Shown here piece after piece: positions 56,763-64,000 of a stretch of 64,000 bases of DNA. Source of the stretch: Eubacterium plexicaudatum ASF492. Its GTDB lineage: Bacteria > Bacillota > Clostridia > Lachnospirales > Lachnospiraceae. Every line of letters starts with the position of its first letter. Positions within the stretch are counted from its first letter, which is position 1. The notes under the pieces were generated by a model. That model searched no databases and was not told the origin of the DNA. It saw nothing but the letters and a program-made list of their open reading frames with translations. The stretch covers positions 2,046,001-2,110,000 of the forward strand of contig NZ_AQFT02000001.1 of assembly GCF_000364225.2 (NCBI RefSeq), written 5' to 3'. Made by a program: the position numbers and the translations under genes.

Positions 56763-57131
56763 TTATAATTCCTCTAAAATTGCATTGGAAATCTGTTCGA
56801 TCCGATCGAATGTTTCTGACACGGACTTTTTTTGAGCCGATGCATCCTCACCGATACGAAACGCACGAACCAGTGCATGAATCTGTTCCACCCGTTCTTT
56901 TGTACTGAGAAACTTCCGTACCAGATGCAGCCGCTGCTCATATCCTTCCAACGCTTTTGTACTGCGCTTTACCATATCGTGAACACCCTGCCTGCTGATG
57001 CCTTCTTCCTGCGCAATCTCTCCCAGAGACAAATCGTTAAATATAAAATCCTCATAAATTCTGCGCTGGCGTTCTGTCAGAAGTTCACCGTAAAAATCAT
57101 ATAAATATGCCTGTTCTAATTTCCGATCCAT
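56763..57131 (-). CDS. ylxM: YlxM family HTH protein (UPF0122)
   Basis: 122 residues: [40 protein letters not shown] (sigma-type HTH). Twelve bp upstream of ffh, as in most Firmicutes, where it is thought to modulate SRP expression or function. Confidence 0.95.
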   Translation of the reverse strand: MDRKLEQAYLYDFYGELLTERQRRIYEDFIFNDLSLGEIAQEEGISRQGVHDMVKRSTKALEGYEQRLHLVRKFLSTKERVEQIHALVRAFRIGEDASAQKKSVSETFDRIEQISNAILEEL

Positions 57132-57285
57132 GTTCCGACCTGTTTTCCGATTGATAAAATTTCCCTCGTTTTCGCATAGCCGCCGCGATTTTTTGAGCGT
57201 GAAATTTCAGATATATTTAAGCCTTGAGTATCGTATCATAAGTTGCATAAGGTGTCAAGCATTTTTTATTTACAGAACATACATT

Positions 57286-57323
57286 CAGGCAGCCGGAATT
57301 TTCCTGAAAACCCCGGCTGCCTG
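57286..57323 (-). terminator. Rho-independent terminator after the HPr-like gene
   Basis: CAGGCAGCCGG (57286-57296) / CCGGCTGCCTG (57313-57323), a strong GC stem 22 bp past the stop at 57345. T tract on the minus side is weak. Confidence 0.75.
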
Positions 57324-57344
57324 TCTGCAAGTTCATTATGTACG

Positions 57345-57602
57345 TTAAGATTCCCGATACTTTGCATCTTCTTCCAAAAACGCAATCAGCTTCTGCGCAT
57401 CCTGGTCGTTTTTCGCGACCAGCTCCATCTGCGGCACATCTCCGTTCGCAAACATGCGTGTCATTGACAAATACTGGCTCAACTTGGATTTCATGTTTAA
57501 GCAGTCACCTTCTCCGGTAACAAGCTCCACATTCATCGTACAGCTGTCAATCACCTCAAATAACTTGTTTACCTGATTTACTTTTTCTACTTTAATATTC
57601 AT
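57345..57602 (-). CDS. HPr-like small protein
   Basis: 85 residues from ATG 57602 (MNIKVEKVNQVNKLFEVIDS), then VELVTGEGDCLNMKSKLSQY and ELVAKNDQDAQKLIAFLEED. The pattern of strands and helices and the 'KSKLSQYLSM' segment resemble HPr-fold proteins, but the usual phospho-His is absent. Function unknown. A longer frame to 57638 has a poorer start. Confidence 0.65.
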   Translation of the reverse strand: MNIKVEKVNQVNKLFEVIDSCTMNVELVTGEGDCLNMKSKLSQYLSMTRMFANGDVPQMELVAKNDQDAQKLIAFLEEDAKYRES

Positions 57603-57638
57603 TTCCAAGCTTCCTTTCTCTGATTTTCTGTTCTCCAT

Positions 57639-58850
57639 TTACAGATTTGCACGTACCGGTTTTGGCTGATATCCCTGCCTCTGCAGCGCATCCATAATTT
57701 GTTTTTTATGATCCGTGCCAAAACTTTCCATCGTAATCCGAAGTTCCACAGCCGCATTGCGGTTTGTTGACACAAACTGATTGTGCTCCAGTTTAATCAC
57801 ATTGCCCTGCTCTTTTGCAATCGTATCCGCCACTTTGCAAAGTTCTCCCGGTTTGTCCGGCAGCAGCACCGATACGGTAAATATGCGGTCGCGGAAAATC
57901 AGCCCCTGCTGCACGACGGAACTCATCGTAATAACGTCCATATTTCCGCCGCTTAAAATAGCAACGACCCGCTTCCCTTTTACATCCAGATGCTTTAATG
58001 CCGCAACGGTCAAAAGCCCCGAATTTTCCACTACGATTTTATGATTTTCCACCATATCCAAAAACGCAACGACAAGTTCGTCATCTGACACGGTCAGAAT
58101 GCCGTCCAGATTCTGCTGAATATACGGAAAAATATTTTTTCCCGGTGTTTTTACCGCCGTACCGTCCGCAATCGTATTGACAGAAGGCATCGTAACGACC
58201 TTTCCCGCATCGAACGAAGACTGCATGCAGTTTGCTCCTGCAGGTTCCACACCGATCACTTTGATTTTCGGATTTAAAAGCTTTGCAAGCGCCGATACTC
58301 CTGTCGCAAGTCCGCCGCCGCCAATCGGCACAAGAATGTATTCCACAAGCGGCAGTTCCTTAAAAATCTCCATTGCGATCGTACCCTGTCCGGTCGCTAC
58401 CGCCAGATCATCAAACGGATGTACAAACGTATATCCATGCTCCTCGGCCAGACGATATGCATGTTCACACGCTTCATCATAGACGTCTCCGTGCAGCACG
58501 ACCTGTGCGCCGTAATTTTTGGTACGGTTGACCTTGATCAAAGGCGTTGTCGTCGGCATCACAATCGTAGCTTTCACGCCGTAACATTTGGCGGCATAGG
58601 CCACTCCCTGCGCATGATTGCCGGCAGATGCCGTGATCAGTCCTTTTTTACGCTCCTCCTCTGACAACGTACTGATTTTATAATATGCGCCACGCAGCTT
58701 ATAAGCGCCCGTGTACTGCATATTTTCCGGTTTCAGCCAGACTTTGTTTCCGGTCTGGGCGCTCAGGTAGTCGCTGTAGATCAGCTTTGTTTCCTGAATC
58801 ACCTCTTTTACTTTCTCACTTGCTTCTTCAAATTTATCTAATGTCAGCAT
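57639..58850 (-). CDS. ilvA: Threonine ammonia-lyase with ACT domain
   Basis: 403 residues from ATG 58850 (MLTLDKFEEASEKVKEVIQE). PLP-binding Lys in YTGAYKLRGAYYKI (~residue 52), glycine loop PIGGGGLATGVSAL, substrate Asn/Ser in TASAGNHAQGVAY, and a C-terminal ACT domain (FTVSVLLPDKPGELCKVADT). Converts threonine to 2-oxobutanoate. The short ACT form is closer to the catabolic/TdcB-like type than to the long IlvA of Proteobacteria. Confidence 0.94.
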   Translation of the reverse strand: MLTLDKFEEASEKVKEVIQETKLIYSDYLSAQTGNKVWLKPENMQYTGAYKLRGAYYKISTLSEEERKKGLITASAGNHAQGVAYAAKCYGVKATIVMPTTTPLIKVNRTKNYGAQVVLHGDVYDEACEHAYRLAEEHGYTFVHPFDDLAVATGQGTIAMEIFKELPLVEYILVPIGGGGLATGVSALAKLLNPKIKVIGVEPAGANCMQSSFDAGKVVTMPSVNTIADGTAVKTPGKNIFPYIQQNLDGILTVSDDELVVAFLDMVENHKIVVENSGLLTVAALKHLDVKGKRVVAILSGGNMDVITMSSVVQQGLIFRDRIFTVSVLLPDKPGELCKVADTIAKEQGNVIKLEHNQFVSTNRNAAVELRITMESFGTDHKKQIMDALQRQGYQPKPVRANL

Positions 58851-58993
58851 TGGACCGAATCTCCTTTTCCAATTCATATTATCAGACCTATTTTCGCATG
58901 TTCCGGAAAAATAGTCAATCTTTTCCTGCTCTTCCCTGCTATTTTTTCCCTTTTTTCACAGATTATGCACAACAGTCCGGACAGCCTGCGCTG

Positions 58994-59935
58994 TTACGAT
59001 GATACATCTTCCGGCTGATGAAACAGTGCGTTTACAAACTGTTCCGAGTCGAATTTCTGCAGATCGTCGATCGACTCTCCGACTCCGATGTATTTGACCG
59101 GTATTCCAAGCTCCGACTGAATCGCCACCGCAATCCCGCCTTTTGCCGTACCGTCCATTTTTGTCAGTACGATGCCGGTAATATCCGCCACTTCCGAAAA
59201 CTGCTTCGCCTGACTGAGCGCGTTCTGTCCCGTTGTCGCATCAAGTACGACAAGCGTTTCCCGGTATGCCTGATCAAATTCGCGTTCCAGAATGCGGTTG
59301 ATCTTTTTTAACTCTTCCATCAGATTCTTTTTATTGTGCAGCCTTCCTGCCGTGTCACACAATAAAATATCCGCATTTCTTGCTTTTGCAGCCGCCACAG
59401 CATCATAGACCACCGATGCCGGATCCGCGCCTTCCTGTCCGCCGATCATCTCCACGCCTGCACGATTTGCCCATTCGGACAGCTGTCCGCCTGCCGCCGC
59501 ACGAAACGTATCCGCAGCGGCAAGTACGACTTTTTTCCCCTGTGCCTTAAACTTGCCTGCCAGCTTGCCGACGGTCGTAGTCTTGCCGACACCGTTGACT
59601 CCGATAACGAGAACGACGGCGCGTTCCGATTCAAACCGATAGGCCGTTTCGCCGACCTCCATCTGTTCTTTTATGCTGTTGATCAGCAGTTCTTTGCATG
59701 CCGCAGGATCTTTGATATGCTGTTCTTTTACTTTCTGTTTCAGACTTTCTATAATCGACTCGGTCGCCTTTACGCCCAGATCTCCCATAACCAGTATTTC
59801 TTCAATCTCTTCATAAAATTCATCGTCTATTTTGGAAAATCCGCTGAAAACCGCGTCAATACCTGCAGCGATATTATCTCTCGTCTTCGTCAGTCCTTCT
59901 ACAAGACGTTTAAAAAAACCTTTTTTTTCTGCCAT
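58994..59935 (-). CDS. ftsY: Signal recognition particle receptor FtsY
   Basis: 313 residues. Short N-terminal region (no acidic A domain, usual for Firmicutes), N domain, G domain with VIGVNGVGKTTTVGKLAGKF, DTAGRLHNKKNLMEEL, LTKMDGTAKGGIAVAI and GVGESIDDLQKFD. Receptor for Ffh at the membrane. 36 bp after smc. Confidence 0.98.
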   Translation of the reverse strand: MAEKKGFFKRLVEGLTKTRDNIAAGIDAVFSGFSKIDDEFYEEIEEILVMGDLGVKATESIIESLKQKVKEQHIKDPAACKELLINSIKEQMEVGETAYRFESERAVVLVIGVNGVGKTTTVGKLAGKFKAQGKKVVLAAADTFRAAAGGQLSEWANRAGVEMIGGQEGADPASVVYDAVAAAKARNADILLCDTAGRLHNKKNLMEELKKINRILEREFDQAYRETLVVLDATTGQNALSQAKQFSEVADITGIVLTKMDGTAKGGIAVAIQSELGIPVKYIGVGESIDDLQKFDSEQFVNALFHQPEDVSS

Positions 59936-59971
59936 GTATCATCTCTCCCTATTCTATCTTATTGCATATGC

Positions 59972-62900
59972 TCAGTTCAAATCATTTTCAATCAGGCTGA
60001 CGGATACGAGCGTGGAAACGCCTTTTTCCTGCATGGTAATTCCGTATAGCCGGTCGGCTGCCGCCATCGTTCCGCGCCTGTGTGTAATTACTATAAACTG
60101 TGTATTTTGGGTCAGTTTATGCAAATATTTTGCAAAACGGTTGACGTTGCTGTCATCTAACGCCGCCTCAATCTCATCGAGCAGACAAAACGGGGAAGGT
60201 TTTAAATTCTGAATGGCAAACAGCAGCGCGATTGCGGTAAGCGCCTTTTCTCCACCGGAAAGCTGCATCATATTCTGGAGCTTTTTGCCTGGCGGATGTG
60301 CAATAATGCGAATGCCGCATTCCAGTATTTCTTCGTCTTCCATTAATTCGAGCGTTCCTTTTCCGCCGCCGAACAGCTGCTTAAACGCTTTGTCAAATTC
60401 CTGCTGAATTTCCGCAAATTTTTCCGCGAACTGCCTGCGCATTCCCGTATCCAGCTCTTCAATAATGCCAAGCAGCGTCTGTTCCGCCTGAATCAGATCA
60501 TCGTGCTGGTTTTTTAAAAATCCGTACCGCTTGGATACCTCTTTGTATTCTTCAATCGCGTTGACATTTACGTCTCCAAGACTTCGAATCTCTTCTTTTG
60601 TCTGTCTGATCAGCGTTTTCGTTTTGGAAGGATCGTCATACTGTTCGTCCCGCATCTTTAACGCCTGATGCGGTGTCAGTTCGTATTCGCTCCACATATA
60701 ATTTGTCTGTGCTTCCTTTGTTTCCTCCAGCTTTTCTTTCTGACTGTTGAGCCGGAAGATTTCTTTATCCAGGACATTTTTATGCTCGGATAATTCTTCG
60801 CGTTTTTCAAAAAATCCTTTCTGCTGTTCCGTCATCGTCTGTTTGCGGCTCAGTTTTTCTTCCAGTTCCTGTTCAAGCGTCAGATTATTCGCCGCAGCGT
60901 CTGCTATGTCCGTCTTAAGCTTTTCAATCTCCCGTTCTTTTTGCAGAACATCCGCATCCGCATGTTCCGCTCCGCTTTCAAGCTGGGATAACTCCTGCGA
61001 CAGTTTTTCCAGCTCCGTATCAATACGGTGCATATTTTCGTGAATAAATCCGGCCTGCTGGCTGACATTAGCCTCTTCCATCTGTATTTCCGACAATGCC
61101 TGTGCGCACTCCTGTTCCAGCTTCGTCTGTTCTTCCAGCGTTTTCTGCGCTGTCTGCGTCGATTCCTGAATCCTGCTTTCCGCTGCCGACAGCTCTTCCA
61201 GCTGTGCGGCTACACGTGTACGGTCCGCACGTACCTGTTCTTTTTGCTGCTCCAGTTCCTTTGTTTCCTCCAGCAAATCCGCTGCTGCCTTTTCACTTTC
61301 GTATTTTTGCTCCAGCACACGTTCCAGATTGATTTTTGCAGTATTCTGTTCCAGATATGCCTGCTGGCACGCCGCTTTGTTTTGTTCCTGTTCTTTGCGC
61401 AGCAATTCCTGTGCCGCCCGGATTTCCTGCTGTCTGTCGGTCAGCCGGCTGCGCGTTTCCTGTAACTGCTTTCCCTGTGTCTCCAGCTCTTCGATCTCTC
61501 TTCTGCGTCCCAGCAGGTTGCTGCTGCTGCGGAAGGCGCCGCCCGAAATCGAACCGCCCGGCATCAGATGCTCGCCTTCCAGCGTTACGATATTGAGCGA
61601 ATAATGAAATTCTCTCGCCAGACGCACCGCATGATCAATATGGTCTACGACAAAGATACGGCCAAGCAGATAAGCCATCACACCTTCATAAGCCTTTTCT
61701 GTCTTTACGAGCGTATTTGCCATGCCGATTACGCCGTCGGAGTCCAGCGCCCGTTCGTTGCGGTTCGTATTTTTGCCGCTGACGCTCGTAAGCGGCAAAA
61801 ACGTTGCCCGCCCGTATTTATTTTCTTTGAGAAACCGAACCATTTTTTTTGCCGTTTCTTCATTGTCCGTTACAATATTTTGAATACTGCCGCCAAGCGC
61901 CGTCTCAATGGCCGTTTCATATTTTTTCTCCACTTTGATCAAATCCGCCACAACACCATGAATACCGGGTTCTTTTGCTTTTTGCTCCATAATGCGGCGG
62001 ATGCTGTTGCCGTATCCGTCATAACGTTCGGAAATATTGCGCAGTGTTTCCAGTCGGGACTGTGTTTTGTGAAACTGTGTCGCCGTCTGTTCGAGCTGCG
62101 CGCGCACCTGTTCCATATCCTGCTTTTTTTCCTGCTGCCGGTCTTCATACTGCTTTTGCGCTTCTTCCAGTTCAAAAATATGATGTTCCAGTGTCTGCAG
62201 CGTCTCCTGATGCCGTGCAAGAACGTGATCCAGATCCGCTTCTTCGCTTTTTCTGCGCAGCTTGCGCTGGTTTAACTGTGCATTGCGGATATTGACCTGT
62301 TCCAGCATCATGTCAAAACGCTGCTGCTGTCCTTTTACCGCGCCTTTTTGATTTAACAGTTCGATAATTTCATTTTTTCCATGTTCGATCGTTTCATTAC
62401 AGGATGCGATCCGTTCTCTGACCTGTTCCAGACGCTGCTGCGCGCTTTTGCGGCTGTCTGCAATTTCCGCCAGCTTCGTATCCAGATCGGATTTTTGATT
62501 TTCATATTCCTGTTTGCTGCTGCGCCGCTCGAGGCTGTCTTTTTCAATCGCTTCCTTTCGGTTTTGATAATGTTCCTGCGACATCTGCGCCGTATGAATC
62601 TGTTCTAATAAAACGTTTACTTCGCCTTCCAGTTTTCCTTTTTGTACGGCGCAGTCACTGATTTTATTTCTCGTATCGGTAATCGCAAGCTCTGTCTGTT
62701 CCAGCTGCTTCGTCAGATTTTCATACTCCGTACGTGTCCGCTCAAACTGCTCCTGTGTTTCTTTTAACTGTGCGTCGGCAATCCGGTATTTTTCCTCCGT
62801 TTCTTTGCACTGCACCTGGTTGCGTTCCATATCCAGCAAAAATAAATTGACCTCAAATATTTTCAGTTCATCTTTTTTCTTCATGTAGATCTTTGCTTTT

Positions 62901-63529
62901 TCGGCCTGCTTTTCCAACGGAACAACCTGCCGCTCCAGCTCTGTCAAAATATCGTGAATACGCACCATGTTTTCGCGCTCATGTTCCAGTTTTTTTTGCG
63001 TATCCGCCTTGCGCCGCTTAAATTTTACAATTCCTGCCGCTTCGTCAAACAGTTCCCGCCTCTCTTCCGGCTTGCCGCTTAAGATTCGCTCAATCTGGCC
63101 CTGTCCGATAATCGAATAGCCTTCCTTCCCGATACCGGTATCATAAAACAACTCGTACACGTCTTTCAGCCTGCAGCCGCTTCCGTTTAACAGATATTCG
63201 CTTTCACCGGAACGATAAACCCGTCTGGCAATTGTAACTTCCTCATATTCGACAGGCAGCACATGATCCGCGTTGTCCAGCGTAATTGCCACGTACGCAT
63301 AGCTTACCGGCCTGCGGTTCTCTGTCCCCGCAAAAATAACGTCCTGCATACTGGAACCGCGCAGCTGCTTGGCGCTCTGCTCGCCCAATACCCATCTGAC
63401 TGCGTCCGCCACGTTACTCTTCCCGCTTCCATTTGGTCCCACGATTCCTGTAATTCCATTGTGAAAGTCAAACACGATCTTATTAGCGAAAGACTTAAAA
63501 CCATGCACTTCTATGCTCTTTAAATACAT
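59972..63529 (-). CDS. smc: Chromosome segregation protein SMC
   Basis: 1,185 residues, full length. Walker A IVGPNGSGKSNVADAVRWVL, long coiled coil (~170-500), hinge (~515-680, IHGVVADLIKVEKKYETAIE), second coiled coil, ABC signature QLSGGEKALTAIALLFA, Walker B PFCLLDEIEAALDDSNVNRF. Core of condensin. Uninterrupted despite several A/T runs. Sits between rnc and ftsY. Confidence 0.98.
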   Translation of the reverse strand: MYLKSIEVHGFKSFANKIVFDFHNGITGIVGPNGSGKSNVADAVRWVLGEQSAKQLRGSSMQDVIFAGTENRRPVSYAYVAITLDNADHVLPVEYEEVTIARRVYRSGESEYLLNGSGCRLKDVYELFYDTGIGKEGYSIIGQGQIERILSGKPEERRELFDEAAGIVKFKRRKADTQKKLEHERENMVRIHDILTELERQVVPLEKQAEKAKIYMKKKDELKIFEVNLFLLDMERNQVQCKETEEKYRIADAQLKETQEQFERTRTEYENLTKQLEQTELAITDTRNKISDCAVQKGKLEGEVNVLLEQIHTAQMSQEHYQNRKEAIEKDSLERRSSKQEYENQKSDLDTKLAEIADSRKSAQQRLEQVRERIASCNETIEHGKNEIIELLNQKGAVKGQQQRFDMMLEQVNIRNAQLNQRKLRRKSEEADLDHVLARHQETLQTLEHHIFELEEAQKQYEDRQQEKKQDMEQVRAQLEQTATQFHKTQSRLETLRNISERYDGYGNSIRRIMEQKAKEPGIHGVVADLIKVEKKYETAIETALGGSIQNIVTDNEETAKKMVRFLKENKYGRATFLPLTSVSGKNTNRNERALDSDGVIGMANTLVKTEKAYEGVMAYLLGRIFVVDHIDHAVRLAREFHYSLNIVTLEGEHLMPGGSISGGAFRSSSNLLGRRREIEELETQGKQLQETRSRLTDRQQEIRAAQELLRKEQEQNKAACQQAYLEQNTAKINLERVLEQKYESEKAAADLLEETKELEQQKEQVRADRTRVAAQLEELSAAESRIQESTQTAQKTLEEQTKLEQECAQALSEIQMEEANVSQQAGFIHENMHRIDTELEKLSQELSQLESGAEHADADVLQKEREIEKLKTDIADAAANNLTLEQELEEKLSRKQTMTEQQKGFFEKREELSEHKNVLDKEIFRLNSQKEKLEETKEAQTNYMWSEYELTPHQALKMRDEQYDDPSKTKTLIRQTKEEIRSLGDVNVNAIEEYKEVSKRYGFLKNQHDDLIQAEQTLLGIIEELDTGMRRQFAEKFAEIQQEFDKAFKQLFGGGKGTLELMEDEEILECGIRIIAHPPGKKLQNMMQLSGGEKALTAIALLFAIQNLKPSPFCLLDEIEAALDDSNVNRFAKYLHKLTQNTQFIVITHRRGTMAAADRLYGITMQEKGVSTLVSVSLIENDLN

Positions 63530-63547
63530 TCTCTCCTCCGCCGTTAT

Positions 63548-64000
63548 CTAGTGATTTTGTTCTTTTAGCCGCAGCAGCGCATGATATGCCGCTTCCTGCT
63601 CCGCCGCTTTTTTCGTATGCCCTTCTCCGGTGCCAGCTCTTCGGCTGCCGATACACAGCTCTACCTGAAATACTTTGTCATGATCCGGCCCGCTTTCACC
63701 GATCAGCTTATAGCTGATCGCACCCATATTCTGTCCCTGGACAGTTTCCTGCAGGATAGTCTTGCTATCAAAAAAGAGCTGTTTATGTTCAATGTCCGTC
63801 AGGATAAATTTTAGGACAAACTCTTTTGCATTAGCAAAACCACCATCCAGATAAATCGCTCCGATCACAGCCTCCAGCGCATCGGATAATATGGAACTGC
63901 GCTTTCTTCCTCCGGTATGGTCTTCTCCTCTGCCCAGCAGCAAATACTCTCCCAGATGCAGCTCTTTCGTACAATACGCAAGCGTCGGTTCACAGACAAG
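63548..64000 (-). CDS. rnc: Ribonuclease III, 5' end beyond window
   Basis: The visible 150 residues are open to the right edge: GEYLLLGRGEDHTGGRKR, catalytic ILSDALEAVIGAIYLDGG (second RNase III acidic site), then a dsRNA-binding domain (VFQVELCIGSRRAGTGEGHT, KKAAEQEAAYHALLRL). Processes rRNA and dsRNA; in type II and some III systems also linked to crRNA, but here it is the normal rnc-smc-ftsY gene. Confidence 0.96.
   Translation of the reverse strand, partial: LVCEPTLAYCTKELHLGEYLLLGRGEDHTGGRKRSSILSDALEAVIGAIYLDGGFANAKEFVLKFILTDIEHKQLFFDSKTILQETVQGQNMGAISYKLIGESGPDHDKVFQVELCIGSRRAGTGEGHTKKAAEQEAAYHALLRLKEQNH

Overview
The window looks like a gut Lachnospiraceae (Clostridia) chromosome, probably Blautia/Ruminococcus-like. 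The reasons are the moderate, AT-leaning base composition, the housekeeping order rnc-smc-ftsY ... ylxM-ffh-rpsP-khpA-rimM-trmD at the right end, and a nisin-like locus whose precursor resembles those of gut Blautia. This is recognition by eye; no database search was run.

Layout. 1-11.3 kb: the end of a type III CRISPR-Cas locus on the minus strand (cas1, cas2, a MYG1-family nuclease gene, a CARF-type csx gene running off the left edge) and CRISPR array 1. Array 1 is split by nested mobile DNA: an IS4-family element (4220-9261) that is itself interrupted by a 3.56-kb four-gene transposon (5328-8883), followed by an IS200-type element. 11.4-16.1 kb: gene fragments, an IS605-type tnpA/tnpB element and an ISNCY-like IS that sits in a truncated DUF1703-type gene. 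16.2-20.4 kb: one large gene for a metallophosphoesterase-NACHT-WD40 protein, a candidate STAND-type defence protein. 20.4-27.8 kb: an Rpn-nuclease relic, a BceAB-like ABC transporter with its two-component system, a RelB/PIN toxin-antitoxin remnant and a relic CRISPR leader/repeat. 28.0-37.8 kb: a single minus-strand operon of zinc-ribbon membrane proteins, a VWA/YARHG protein, a lipoprotein amidase and a dynamin-like GTPase. 38-47.9 kb: small accessory genes and a nisin-type locus that keeps immunity and sensing genes (FEG, I, RK) but whose precursor gene is fused to an IS605 tnpB remnant, with no lanB/T/C; then phage-gene relics and a 160-bp MITE. 48.2-49.9 kb: CRISPR array 2 and its leader. 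49.9-64 kb: AzlCD, a potassium channel, a phosphopantetheinyl transferase and the conserved translation/SRP/SMC block.

The two arrays have near-identical 36-nt repeats (3 differences) and matching right-hand flanks carrying the same TTGCRR-N17-TATAAT promoter on the minus strand. Both are therefore read right to left, giving a crRNA handle ACGGCAAC, close to the type III-A handle. Only one cas1-cas2 pair is visible; the interference genes should lie left of the window.

Important caveat: about 20 genes carry single-base frameshifts, nearly all a missing base in a homopolymer or short run (A, T, C or G). Restoring one base gives a perfect family match each time. This pattern points to sequencing/assembly errors, so I give repaired spans for those genes and describe the break. 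Only genes with larger deletions, insertions or in-frame stops are called pseudogenes.
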